In this document: piece by piece, positions 53,483-64,000 of the stretch
How positions within the stretch are numbered: the stretch's first letter is position 1
Layout: every line of letters begins with the position of its first letter
Source of the DNA: Chinchilla lanigera
Lineage: Eukaryota; Chordata; Mammalia; Rodentia; Chinchillidae
Reading direction: 5' to 3'
DNA: 64,000 nt
Assembly (NCBI RefSeq): GCF_000276665.1
Contig: NW_004955475.1
Coordinates: 8,647,480-8,711,479 of the forward strand
Translations under genes and position numbers: made by a program
Notes under the pieces: generated by a model
What the model was told of the DNA's origin: nothing
The model's database searches: none
The model's input: only the letters and a program-made list of their open reading frames with translations

Positions 53483-54264
53483 GGCCTCTTTGTGGTAACT
53501 ACTGATAAAGACTTCTGGACATAGGAGGAAAGTCCTGTGTTTTAAAGAAAAACCAGTAAAGCCTAAGTTTCACCTGTTTGGGGGACATGTAGGTGGCAGG
53601 AAATAATAAATGAAAAAGCAATCTGGTTGGGGTGGGCTCAGTGGTTTGGTTGTAGAAGCAGAGAGTAAAGGCAGCGAGCTCTGGGCTTGGCTCAAGGTAA
53701 TGAGTGGGGACAGAGCAGGAATGTGAAGAAGTTGAGTGTCTAGAGCCAAGTGGGGCCGGACTGAATCCCCTACTGGAGCCAGACAGGATCCTGATGAGAC
53801 AGAGGTCCTATGCCTTCAGGACAAACTGCAGGAGTCACCATGGAGAGGACCAGGTGGGCTGCAGCCCAGAGGCCTTCTCCTTTTTCTCTCTTGGCCTTCT
53901 GGCACTGCCTGGACCAGTGGGATGGGCCTTCACACTGCCAGGCCTGTCACCAAGCTGTCCTGACTTTCTGCGGGCTTGAAACCACCTGCCTCCTCCTCAC
54001 CCGCCTCCAACCCCAGTCTCTCTCCCTCATCTTTCCCCTGGCATGGCTCCCCATTGCGTGCCTCCTGTTAAGTTTCAGAGATTAGGACTTTCTTCCATGG
54101 GACACAGTTCCCTTCTCTTCTCCCCAGAGCCAGTAAGCTCTTGGCAAGATCAGGTCCGAGCCTCACCCCAAGGACTTGGAGGAGTGGCAGAGGCAGGAGC
54201 TAGGGTAATGAGAACTTGCTGGGTGTGGGGCGGAAAGGGGAGCCAAGGGGGAGCATTCTAACAT

Positions 54265-54440
54265 GTGTCAAACACCTATAATCTCCCAGTAGGCGGATAC
54301 TCTACACACCTTGCCTTGTTTGATCACTATAGCAAGCTGGTTGTGATTCTCACGTTCAGATGTGGAGCTGAGGTCCACAAATGTTAAAGGATCTGTCAAG
54401 GGCTACTCAGGTAGAGGTGACAGTGCTAGGTTTTGGACCC
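54265..54440 (-). repeat. MIR copy
   Basis: CTTGTTTGATCACTATAGCA, GTGGAGCTGAGGTCCACAAA and CTACTCAGGTAGAGGTGACA follow reverse MIR order. Confidence 0.55.
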
Positions 54441-55589
54441 CATAGTGCTGATGCTGAAGCCAGTTACTTCCATGCCTGAGGTGAGAGAAGTGCAGTGGCC
54501 TTAGTTCCTGCCTGAAAGGAAGGCCCTACATGGAAAAAGCACTCTGTGGAGGCTGTGAGCAGCTTCCTGGGTCCAACAGAGCCCCCGATCTGTGCTAGAG
54601 AGGTAGCAGAGGGGCCTTCCCCTCACCCCTGCAGCTGTTCTCTGGCCACGCCCACCACCCTCTTCCTGTAAGGTGCCCTGCTGTCCGAAGCACTTCTGTG
54701 CTTCCATCCTCTTAGAGTGAAGGGAGCCAGCTGACGGTGCCGGTGCCGGGGAGAGGCTGCGGGCAGGGCTAGGCAGATTTAAAAGGTCAGAACACAATCA
54801 ACTCCCAGGAAAGAACTTGGCTGCCCCAGAGCCTCACCAATGGCATCTCGGCAATGGAGGGGTTCTATTGGGTGATGGCTGAGACCCATGCCAACTTCTG
54901 CCAGTGCGTGCATGGTAGGGCTTGCCTGGGGAAGGGAAGTACTGTGGCCATGTCAGCAGGGAGAGCTTTGCCCACAGAACATGACTTGGGGGAGTGGCAG
55001 AGGCAGGAGCCAGGGTAAGCATGAAAGACAATTCAGTCACTGACTCTTGGCCCTGCCTGGGATCCAAGCCCTGCCTCTGGCTGGCCCATTCACAAGAGAA
55101 GCATGGAGGGCAAGCAGTGGGAAGGAGGAGTCATGGGAAGTGGACCTTGTTGGAAAGAGAAACACTAGGGGAAGTGAAAGAAGGTGACAAAGATCTGGAA
55201 CCATTCTGCTAGTTGCTCTGAGAGGGAGAGAAAATGGCACCTCAAAGCAAAGCCTGCTTTGAGACTTCCACAGAAGCTCTAGGCCTGATCATTCTGCTTA
55301 TAGCGTGACCCTGAACAAGCCATTCTTTCCTCCCTGGGCCAAGGGATTTCCATTGCACAATGACTTTGGACCTAAATGCCTTCCCAAAACTCTGGCAGCT
55401 CTCATTTTTCAGAATCTTCTACAAGCCTGCTCTGAACCCAGCCCTTTGAGCTGGGTTGTACCTCAGACACTGACAGCTGTTTTAATGTGCTGATGGGCAA
55501 CAGGAGTCAGAGTGAAATGGGAATGGGGGCACTAGGGACATCGTATGAGCCCAGCAAACCGTTTATCATGGCCTCGAGGCTTGGGTTCA

Positions 55590-56035
55590 TAGGTGCCCTG
55601 CCCCTCTTGCCCTCTCCTACGTCTATTTTCTTTCCTTGCCTGCCGCATACCAGACACCCTCTTTCTCTCACATCTTCACATCATACTTGCTCACCACACT
55701 TGTACGGAAGTTTCCCCACATTTTTGCAAGTCAGTTCTCCCTTCTCATCCTAACTGAAATGGCCCCTCTTCCAGGAAGTCTCCCTGGCCCCCTACCACAG
55801 GCCAGCTCTTCTCTCAAGCATGCTAATTCTGCCATTATGTTCACCACAACTGTAATTACTTGTACCGTGTCATTATTTTTGTATCTGTTCCCCCTCTCCA
55901 ATTTCTATCTGCCCCATGAGGACAAGGACTTTGTTTATCTTGCTCATAGCTCTACCTCTGGTGTCCAGCAACCAGGAAACTCAACCAACAATTTCTTGAA
56001 AAGCAGATTCCTAGTAGCTATCATAGGAGGCAGAT
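55590..56035 (+). repeat. L2 3' region
   Basis: CTTCCAGGAAGTCTCCCTGG, TGCCCCATGAGGACAAGGAC and CAACAATTTCTTGAAAAGCA follow the L2 3' end. Confidence 0.65.
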
Positions 56036-56712
56036 AGACTTCCTGGGAGGGAGACAACGAAATACAGCATCTTGCTTCCCCTTTCTGATTTTTTAGATGT
56101 GGAAATGGAGGGGCAAGGAGGTGACAGGCTTTGTCCTGCCGGGATATCTTTGTCCTGGACTAGTGCAGAGTCAGGCCTGGCAGCAGGTCTGCCTGCTTCG
56201 TGCCTCCTTTTTTTTGCTTGCCACCACTCTTTGGAGAGGAGCAGCAGCTGTGGCCTCTCCTCGTGTTCCCATAGCAACCAGTGCTTACCTCCAGCTCCCA
56301 CTGGTTCCTAATTGCCTGATTACACATCTTCTCCCCTGCCAGCTCGGAGCTTCTTGAGAGCAGAGTCCATGGCAGGCTTTGCTCACCATTGCATGGCTCC
56401 GGGCTTGGTGAGTATTAGTTAAATGAACAAAAATGAATGCATGACCATCCATGCACATGGGTTTTTAAAAGCTTTCATCACAAACAAGGCACCTGGCAGG
56501 CTGTAGTGGTTGGGGGAGGGGAGCCTTAAGGACGTGGTGCTCCTCAGCTCACCTCTGTTGAGTGGTGTGAGTAGCTGGCCCCCTCCTTTCTCTCCCCTGC
56601 TGCCTGGAGAAGCTCTTTAGAAAGCAGGCAAGGCAGCCTGCACGGCTACTAGCAGGAGGGGGATACTAGAGATGGTGGGACAGCCTCCCCTACCGATCCC
56701 CCATGCTCACAT

Positions 56713-56752
<40 letters not shown>

Positions 56753-58539
56753 CCCCACTACCTCCTTCTGATGGAAGTCATCTCAGATGGCCAGCTTTGA
56801 CTTTGAGTATTACCAGGAACAAGTGTGTTTCCTATTCAGTTCTAACAGTCAGCTCACAAGCTTGAAAGTTGTTGGCCCCTTCCCTTCTCCATTCCCACTG
56901 CAACCACCTTCATCCAGCTCTCCACCATCTTCCATTGGAGCTGTTCCTAAGTTACTGCCTGCCCCTACTCCTCTCCATTTCCCTCCCTCTCCTTCCCCAT
57001 ATTTCATGACATAGATACAATGAAGGTCCTGAACAGAAATTACCCCATGTTATTATTCCACCTGACTCACAATAGAGACCAGTTCTGACATCATTTTTGT
57101 GGTGTGACAGTGAAGTCACTGAAGCCCTTCACAGGGAACAGGCAGACCCACCAATTCATTCATTGATTCCTTAACTACTGGTTGCCTTGCATGTTTGACT
57201 GTGAACCAGGCACTGAAAGAGTGGGCCCAGAGCTCACAGGGATGGGGCTATGATGAGCATCACCCTAGTGGAAGGGACAGGACCCATACACACACACACA
57301 CACACGATCACCGCTCGCATGCATAGTCTGTGCTGTGGGAATACACAGCAATATGCTCGTGCAGAACCGGCATAGGAGTGCTTCACAGAGGAAGGTGTGA
57401 GCTGGGGTTTCTATCAGAAATCATTCACTGCACGCAACAGAAACCATCCCCTTGTAACTTGAGAGAGAAAGGAATAGTGGGGTTAAAGTGCTAGGCTCCA
57501 GGGAACTCACAGCATCCAGGGAAAGCTAGAGAGCCAGCTATGAAAACAGACCTAAACCAAAGCCACTCTGGGGGGAAGACTGGGGAAGGGCTATGAAGCA
57601 CGAGAGGTTGGATCAGGATGCTGCTGCCGATCTGGAGGGAGTCTGTTTCCTCTATTCCTGCACTTGCTCCAGATTCAAAGTCCAGAGGGAGTGTCCTGTG
57701 ACCAAGCTCAGGCCCAGGCCTGCTTCCTGGCTAGACTGGGCTGGGGACAAGAAGGCAATGTCCCTTCAATGTTTATGGTGGGAGGCACACATGGCTTGAC
57801 TGTTTCACCAGCCTTACCCCTACTGAGCAGAGACAATGCTCTTCAGTGAAGCAGGTGTTAAAAGAAGGGGAACGAATGAATGAGGGAGAGTCACTAGTAA
57901 GCAATCCTGCTTGGTGGCAGGAAGAGAAGGGGATGGGGACACAGCGGCCAGAAGGAAGCAAGTGAGCAAAGAGCTGAGCCTGCTGTGCCCCAGGCAAGGG
58001 GACAGTACTGTGCGACTAGAGGGTAAGAGGAGGGAAGGTGAAGGCTACAGATGAGACAGGAGCAGGAGAACTCACATCACAGCAGGTCCTGTGTGATGGG
58101 CTGCAGGGGCAGCCTCTGGAGGACACAAGAATGGATTGACACGGCCAAACTGGAAATGAGACCAGCAAGGAACTTTTCCAGACAGGAGATGGTGAGGCCT
58201 GAATTCCAGCATCCATCATGAATAGAAAGGCAAGGATGATTTTCTTTTGGCAAGGATGATGTGTGAGCAATTTAGGATCCGGGGCTGAGGAAGTACAAGG
58301 GAGGATGAAGAGCAAGAGGTGACTATGGTGATGTTCAAGAGGGCCGAGCAAGTTTGGGAGAAAGAGGTTGTGCTTTCCTCCCGGGCCCGTGCTCTTTCAA
58401 CACCCATTTGTTCCATAATAAATGTCAGCCTAGCCCTAGCACATGGCAGGCACAGGAGAATGATCTGGAAATGTTCCACTGTTTGAAATATGGCTACCAC
58501 GGCAAGTTGATTTACAGGAACTTATCCTAAAGAAATAAT
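56036..58539. other. Non-coding, no gene recognised
   Basis: Apart from AC microsatellites and a possible L2/MIR remnant near 57150-57240, the stretch is unique-looking and without convincing exons. Confidence 0.4.
56714..56750 (+). repeat. (AC)n microsatellite
   Basis: About 18 uninterrupted AC units. A shorter AC run lies at about 57289-57305. Confidence 0.97.
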
Positions 58540-58795
58540 TTCACTAGCCAAGCAAGGTGGTGCATGCCTGTCATCCCAGCACTCTGGGAGGCTGAGGTAT
58601 GAGGGTCAAAAGTTTAAGCCCAGCCTAGGCAAATTAACAACTTTGTGAGGCCTTGTCTCAAAGGAGGGGGGACTGGGATTATATCTCAGTGGTAAGGAAG
58701 TGGTAATGAAGACCCTGAGTTCAATCCCAAGTAGCACAAAAAGTATGTATGTGGGATATAGCTCAGTGTGAAGCCCTTGGGTTCAGTCCTCAGTA
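58540..58795 (+). mobile_element. B1-ID-ID composite SINE
   Basis: AGCAAGGTGGTGCATGCCTG ... AGGCCTTGTCTCAAAGGAGG (B1), then two ID halves: ATTATATCTCAGTGGTAAGG and GATATAGCTCAGTGTGAAGC. It runs into an AGAC repeat. Confidence 0.85.
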
Positions 58796-58937
58796 CAGAG
58801 ACAGACAGACACAGAGAGAGAGACAGAGAGAGAGAGACACAGAGAGACGGAGACAGAGACACACACAAAGAGAGAACTAGACAGAGAGAGAGAGACACAG
58901 AGAGACGGAGACAGAGACACACACAAAGAGAGAACTA
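58796..58937 (+). repeat. AGAC/AGAG tract with exact 58-bp tandem duplication
   Basis: 58822-58879 and 58880-58937 are identical. Each contains a GACGGAGACAGAGACACACA core and ends in AAAGAGAGAACTA. Confidence 0.95.
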
Positions 58938-59599
58938 ATTTCAAAACTTTGTGCAGGTAGACACATATACAAGGGTGTCACAACATCATCCAAGTGAAAA
59001 CTGTTAGGGAACTGGCTTAATACATCTCGGTACCCGCATACTGCACTCGCTCTGCCACCAGTAGGGCAGGTCAAAAGATAAGACACTGACCACAGTACTG
59101 GCCACCTGTTTCCCAACCCAATAGGCCCCCAGGGAGGACAGGGGAAAGGATCACTTTTAGCTAAGTTTGGGGTTTTGTCTGTTACACAGGGCCAGACACA
59201 TTAATTCCTGAATGTAGTTGAAGGATTTTATTTAATTCTCTCAAACGGTCTAAAAAGGTTGTAGCTCATAAGATTAGAACCAAGAAGCAGTGGAGAAAGA
59301 GGTCCCTGAGAGAGTATAGGAAAAAACAAGAGGGAGAATGTAAGTTATTTTCTGCTTGCAGAGCTCAGCTGGTTCACTAACTGTTACAACCTGTTCCCTG
59401 AATGTTACAGTAACCACGAGTTCTGGCCGGTTCCAGAGGAGGGAGGCTTGGCTTTTGCTTAATACTTTCAACACATCTCCACTGTCCGAATGCTATACAA
59501 AGTGCACAAATCACAGAAATCAAAGTACACTGAAACACTGGAGACACTTGCCTACGCAGGGAGGGTGGGGACAATGATAAGCTGTGCGACACTGTGGGG

Positions 59600-59835
59600 C
59601 TTCTGTAGCAGAATTTCCCAACTTGGGCCAAATACTTCTTGGTCCCCAGGTCTTCCCTGTGCATTGCTGGGGGAATGGTAGGGAGTGTTTAGCAGCATTC
59701 CCGGCCTTTAACTATTAGGTGTAGAAGCACATTCTTCACCAGCCAAATGTTTCCGGATATTGCCAAACGTTGCCCAGCAGGCAAAATACCCCTCTGTGGA
59801 GAAAAACTGCTCCTGAGGGATTTTCAGACTACTCA
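59600..59835 (+). mobile_element. MER5-like hAT-Charlie DNA transposon fragment
   Basis: CAGAATTTCCCAACTTGGGC, GGTAGGGAGTGTTTAGCAGC, CATTCCCGGCCTTTAACTAT and GGAGAAAAACTGCTCCTGAG follow the order of a common non-autonomous hAT-Charlie element. Confidence 0.65.
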
Positions 59836-59929
59836 GGTATCTCGCCAGTCCCTGGGCCTGGTGGCTCCATTAAGCCCCTCTGTGATCCTACAGGGCTCTA
59901 GGCCAGCACCTCTCAAGCCTCCATTGGTC

Positions 59930-60062
59930 TGAGAGTCAGGAGCTGTGGCTTCTCGTTTTGGTTCTGCTTCCTACTAGTTCTGATCATGGGCTTTCCTGAC
60001 CGTCACTCTCCTCAACCCTAAAATGGGATCAACAAAGATAATGCGCCTCAAGGTCAGTCAGG
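59930..60062 (+). repeat. MIR fragment
   Basis: GGTTCTGCTTCCTACTAGTT, GTCACTCTCCTCAACCCTAA and AATGGGATCAACAAAGATAA follow MIR order. Confidence 0.65.
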
Positions 60063-60447
60063 CTTACTTCTCCAACTAGGTCTTTCCCAGTGACAGCTTT
60101 CAATTAACTGTCTCATGTTGAAGCCAAAAAGCCAACCACCTTTCTGGACACCGCTTCCTTCTCCAGCTGCTGGCCCACCTCTCTCTTTTCAATTCCCAGC
60201 CACACCATCAAAGCACCATCTCAGGCACACAGCATTTCACATTCAACCTGTCCTAAACCAATCAAACATCTCCTGCCCCAAACAAGCTGTCTTCTTCTGT
60301 CCCTTATCATGGCAAAGGCCCCTCTTACATGTGTTTACACAAGCCACAAGCCTTAGGGAGCGATTCTCAGCAGCTCCCGCATTACCAACCTCATAGGCCA
60401 GCCTGCTCATTTTACTTCCTAACTAACTTTGCCCTTGAAAATGATTG

Positions 60448-60540
60448 CTTCTGGGATCAGGGTGTAGCTCAGTGGTAAAGCTCTTCCAATATGCGCAGCG
60501 CCCTAGGTTCCATTCCCAGCACTTCAAGAAATTATTTATT
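60448..60540 (+). mobile_element. ID-like SINE
   Basis: CAGGGTGTAGCTCAGTGGTA and GCCCTAGGTTCCATTCCCAG are intact A and B boxes, followed by a short A-rich tail. Confidence 0.9.
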
Positions 60541-60629
60541 TTTAAATAGGCAGTACACTAAAAAATCAAAACTGTATAATAGGGTTTAGTGAGGAATCTT
60601 ACTCTATCTCCATTAATTTCCACCCCTCC

Positions 60630-60647
60630 CTCTCTCTCTGTCTGTCT

Positions 60648-60730
<83 letters not shown>
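60630..60730 (+). repeat. Compound (CT)n(CA)n microsatellite
   Basis: About 70 bases of mostly CT pass directly into about 17 CA units, ending at the T-less side of an ID-B1 SINE. Confidence 0.97.
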
Positions 60731-60734
<4 letters not shown>

Positions 60735-60928
60735 TTGGTCCTGGGGACTGAACCCACGGCCATTGCACTGACCTATACCCCCAGTCCTTCTAATTTTCTT
60801 AATTTTTATTTTCAACAGGGTCTCTGTAAGTCACCAAGTTGCCCCAGCTGGGCTCAAACTTTCAGCCCTCTTGCCTCAATCTCCCAGAGTGCTAGGATTA
60901 CAGGCAGGAGCCACCACATTCAGCTAAC
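60735..60928 (-). mobile_element. B1-ID composite SINE
   Basis: TTTGGTCCTGGGGACTGAAC ... CTATACCCCCAGTCC (ID) then CAGGGTCTCTGTAAGTCACC ... AGGAGCCACCACATTCAGCT (B1). Confidence 0.88.
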
Positions 60929-60943
60929 TCAATGTATATATAT

Positions 60944-61102
60944 ATTTTTTTTTCTGTCTTTTTGAGACAGGGTCTCACTATGCAGTTCAGGCTGGCCTTG
61001 AGCTCACTTTGTAGCCCAGCCTGGTCTCAAACTCACAACGATCCTCCTGCTTCAGCCTCCCGAGTGCTGGGATTACAGGCATGCATCACCACACCCGGCT
61101 AT
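60944..61102 (-). mobile_element. B1 SINE
   Basis: TTTTTGAGACAGGGTCTCAC ... CCTGGTCTCAAACTCACAAC ... CATGCATCACCACACCCGGC; one of the least diverged B1 copies here. Confidence 0.94.
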
Positions 61103-61129
61103 CACAATATATATTCTTATTTCTCCCTT

Positions 61130-61355
61130 TCTTCCACAAAACGTGATACTGAGTTCACTCGTATCCTTGCATTTTCCCCCTAACAGTGTATCTTGTCAAT
61201 CTCTCTGCTCAGTATTTAGAAGCCTTCCTCTCTGTTTTTATACAGAATATCTTCCTGGGTGCACCTGCTATAATTTATTTTACCAGTCCCTTACTTATAA
61301 ACACAGTTTATAGGGACCCTTTTGCTGTTTTAAACAATACCTGAACAGTTTCTAA
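61130..61355 (-). mobile_element. Old L1 3' end fragment
   Basis: GCACCTGCTATAATTTATTT, TACCAGTCCCTTACTTATAA and CTGTTTTAAACAATACCTGA resemble the reverse L1 3' end. Confidence 0.5.
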
Positions 61356-61479
61356 TCTACCCACTTTTTGCCCTCTCTAGTATAATCTACTGCTGCCTTT
61401 TACTGAACTCAGCCAATGAGCTGCCTAAACCATCGCTTGCCCTCTTCACTCAGTAGGCAGAGAGGTGTTTCCAAATCAC

Positions 61480-61990
61480 AGCTGGGACCATGACACTTCC
61501 CTTTTCTCAGCCCTTCTGTGGCCTTTCCCTGCTTTTAGGGCCTGAGGAAGCTCCTTGTTATGGGTCATAGCTGAAGAAGCCTCACCTAGCTTCACTCCCT
61601 GCTTCCTGCTACCCTGACCTACTCCACTTCTCCCCTTCCCCATTCTGCTCCTGCTGCTGCTGCTACTACTGCCTTTTAATTCTTCTTTTGCCTGTGTTAT
61701 TCTTTTTGCATAAAACACTCTGCCCTGCTGAGGCCTCCTTGTTCATTTTTATGTGTCCTTCTGATCTCAAGTTCCTTGTCCACTTCCAAGGAAGACCCCT
61801 GACCCCCCTGAGCCAAAGCCTTCAGTTACAGGTTCTCAGGAGCACCATATGCCTCTCTAACATCCTCCCAGCCCCAAGCTATAACTTCACATTTATATAA
61901 GGAATACTTTGATTAATGTCTGGCTCCTCTCCCCCAAGTAGACTGTGAGATCATGAGGTCAGGAGCCTTACCTGTCTGTTTTTACCATGA
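61480..61990 (+). repeat. L2 3' region
   Basis: CTGTGGCCTTTCCCTGCTTT, TTCTGATCTCAAGTTCCTTG, CACTTCCAAGGAAGACCCCT and AGACTGTGAGATCATGAGGT follow L2 order. A short CTG/CTA repeat lies at about 61650-61670. Confidence 0.65.
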
Positions 61991-61994
61991 AGGT

Positions 61995-62447
61995 TGTTAC
62001 AGCTTGTGCCTGGATGTCCCCCTAAAACCTCATGCCATCATAGTTGGGGCTTTTCAGAGGTGGCTGGATCTAGGGTGTGTGATGCTGGGATTAAGGGTGC
62101 GTGATTACTGAATTAGTCCACTGGTTAGGCATAGTTCTGGGTGTGGATAATGGGAATGATGACCCTGGGTGTGGGTGGCACCACCCAAGGGGCAGTTAGC
62201 CTAGATGGATATAAAGGGACAGGAAGAGAGCAGGTTTGCTTTGGCTGCTGCTGCTGCTTTGCTATTTCCCTGCTTTGCTGTCTTCTACCCACCATGAACT
62301 ATTTTTGTTCCTCTCAATGCCACTTTGCCATGCCATCCTGCCCTGGAGCCAGCCAACTATAAATTGAAACCTCTACAAACTAAGAGCTACAATAAATCTT
62401 TCCTCCTTTAACTTTGGTTGTCAGCAATGAGAAAAGTAACTAAGATA
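61995..62447 (+). mobile_element. Solo LTR, MaLR type
   Basis: Starts TGTTACAGCTTGTGCCTGGA, carries AATAAA at 62391-62396 and ends GAGAAAAGTAACTAAGATA. The end motif is shared with the LTR at 52128-52595. Confidence 0.65.
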
Positions 62448-62719
62448 AAGGCCATGCATCTAATTAATTCATTGACTGAGTTAATGTATAATGAGGCATC
62501 TAGGGACCCCAAACGATGACCTGAAGCATAGCAGTTGCTCAACAAATCTTGCTTTCCTTTACTGCATTCATTGTCTGCTCTTTGGTCTACAGCCCATGGC
62601 CAGTTGCCTGCCATGTGCACCACTGTCTCTCACTATTAAACCTACAGCCTCTGCTTGGGCCTTTCATTCTCTGATGTGACTCATTTGGTGGTTGATCATT
62701 CCTTATTCTTGGAAATCCT

Positions 62720-63085
62720 CTCTCTTTTCATGGGTTGATGCCCCAGAGGCCCCAAGTCCTTCCTCTGCCCTCTCACCCTCTGCCCACCCTGAGATATTGG
62801 AACTCTTCAAGTTCCATCCCAAACTCATTTGCTTCACACTCTGTCCACTCTCTCTTTGACCACATCATCTCTATACCAGTGGCTTCTGTCACCACCTGTG
62901 TGCAAACTTTGCATCTCCTGCACAGGTTACTGTAGTCCGCCTCAGGCCCCCATGTTAAATGGCAACTTTTCCTTGTAGAATGTAAGCAGAGCCAGGGAAC
63001 AGAGATTATGTCTGCATGTGCTTAGTGCAGTCCCCAGCTTCCACAGCAGTGCTTGGCACATTGTAGTCACCTGATACATTGAGTC
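62720..63085 (+). repeat. L2-like 3' region
   Basis: TAGAATGTAAGCAGAGCCAG, GGAACAGAGATTATGTCTGC and TGCTTGGCACATTGTAGTCA resemble the L2 3' end. Confidence 0.55.
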
Positions 63086-63151
63086 AAGAGCACAAATGGA
63101 GGAGACCCATGGTAAGAGGACGCTAGCTGCCTCCTTCAGGTGAAGCCTTCC

Positions 63152-63554
63152 GACTTGGTTACTTTTCTCTCGTTGGGGAGACAAAATACCCACCGCCCAA
63201 AATGAAGGAAGGAAGGAAAGGTTTATTTAGCTTACAGTTTGTGGAGGTTTCAGTCCATACTTGGCTGGCTTCGAGGCAGAAGATAGCAAAGCAACAAGAG
63301 CAAAGGGGGGAATGGCAGCCGAACAGCAAAGCATCCAGAGCAAAAGGGCAGAATGGGGCCAAGCAGCTTCTTTCCCTGCCTTACATTGTAAACAGGCTAC
63401 GCCCACCTGAGGGGCATGTAGCTCTCACATAATTTCCATGCCCTCCTCTTCCACAGGCTCAGGATGTATACAAGGTAAGCTCCCTGGCTTCCTGCTAAGT
63501 GACTTAGCCAAACCTGTAGACTCCCCAAGTTGACACAATTTATCAACCATAACA
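63152..63554 (-). mobile_element. LTR, MaLR type, minus strand
   Basis: On the minus strand it starts TGTTATGGTTGATAAATTGT and ends with a GAGAGAAAAGTAACCAAGTC, the same end motif as the two plus-strand LTRs in this window. Internal-type sequence adjoins its right (5') side. Confidence 0.6.
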
Positions 63555-64000
63555 CTCCACCCCTTGTCAATTTGGCAACCAGATACATTTCTTTAAACCA
63601 GTTTCCAGACACAAAGACATTATATTCTACTACAGCCATAACATTTCACCCCCTAAAGACTCATGCACATCCCTTTATGCAAAAGGCATTCTGCCACCAT
63701 TCTGGAACATGGTGCTCCGAGGCTTCCTTCTCAAGGCAAAGTCTGTCACCTTTGCAGTTTTGAGGCTGCAAAGAGTGGAGACTTACTGCTTCTTGTGATG
63801 CCCTCAGGCCATCTGTTCTATTCTCCTGTTCCTTCTCAGCAATAGAGATCTCCTCAGCCTTATCTTTGCAGTCCACAGCATTACTGGAGCTTCCTTTCTG
63901 GCCAAACTCACATTTTAAATCATCCTGCTGGGCTCTTTGTTCTTGATTCTCAATATAAATCTGGCTAAAAGCCCCCAACAATAGCCATGCCACTTCCCCA
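63555..64000 (-). mobile_element. Probable MaLR-type internal sequence, partial, cut by window end
   Basis: This lies directly 5' of the minus-strand LTR. An open frame of about 110 codons (63661-63993, minus) is lysine/glutamate-rich and matches no protein I recognise. MaLR internal regions are mostly non-coding remnants, so it is treated as retroelement debris and not a gene. Confidence 0.4.

Noticed and set aside
60448..60540. tRNA-like A and B boxes suggesting a tRNA gene
   Set aside because: All such matches in the window belong to ID-type SINEs with A-rich tails; none folds into a full tRNA with an anticodon arm and acceptor stem.
63661..63993. Minus-strand frame of 110 codons
   Set aside because: Adjoins an LTR on the same strand and reads as retroelement internal debris, not a host gene.
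1..64000. Exons of EFNB1, FAM155B or another PJA1 neighbour
   Set aside because: No frame matched ephrin-B or any other neighbouring product; in human these genes are more than 100 kb away.

Overview
The window is nuclear DNA from a placental mammal, almost certainly a rodent outside the mouse/rat group. Two repeat types point there: 7SL-derived B1 SINEs, and tRNA-derived ID-like SINEs whose reverse strand reads 'ggtaccgggaatcgaactca...gagctaaatccccagccc'. They often occur fused as B1-ID composites. Castorid, sciuromorph and hystricomorph rodents all remain possible; I could not resolve further. Ancient mammalian repeats (MIR, L2, old L1, hAT-like, MaLR-type LTRs) fill most of the rest.

There is one convincing protein-coding gene: PJA1 (praja ring finger ubiquitin ligase 1), on the minus strand, with its whole 646-codon reading frame in one exon (41409-43349). 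The protein ends in an intact RING-H2 domain. A CpG island at about 45230-45620 holds a palindromic cAMP-response element and an ETS-type site and is its probable promoter. A good splice donor (45386-45391) and acceptor (43413) predict a 5' UTR intron of about 2 kb. A likely poly(A) signal lies at 41009-41014. In human, PJA1 is X-linked between EFNB1 and FAM155B. If that order holds here, the left of the window faces EFNB1 and the right faces FAM155B/EDA. No exon of either neighbour was recognised.

Layout: (1) 1-34 kb is non-coding, unusually rich in MIR and L2 and poor in L1. It holds an orphan CpG island (9.52-10.0 kb), several AT-rich or mixed blocks that look like conserved regulatory elements, and a 246-bp assembly gap (30384-30629) in CpG-rich sequence. 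(2) 34.5-41 kb has old L1 3' ends on both strands and SINEs. (3) 41-45.6 kb is PJA1; its intron carries a degenerate GT/purine-rich minisatellite-like tract. (4) 45.6-53.5 kb is a nest of L1 fragments, SINEs, a palindromic MITE-like DNA transposon and an LTR. (5) 53.5-64 kb is mixed non-coding DNA with L2, MIR, long microsatellites and two further MaLR-type LTRs.

I found no operon, defence system, CRISPR array or other new multi-gene system. The most useful leads are the orphan CpG island, the candidate enhancers, the palindromic MITE, a perfect 19-bp hairpin beside a SINE, and the nested and inverted L1 structures. Repeat boundaries are by eye, good to roughly 5-30 bases, and family names are pattern recognition rather than database results.
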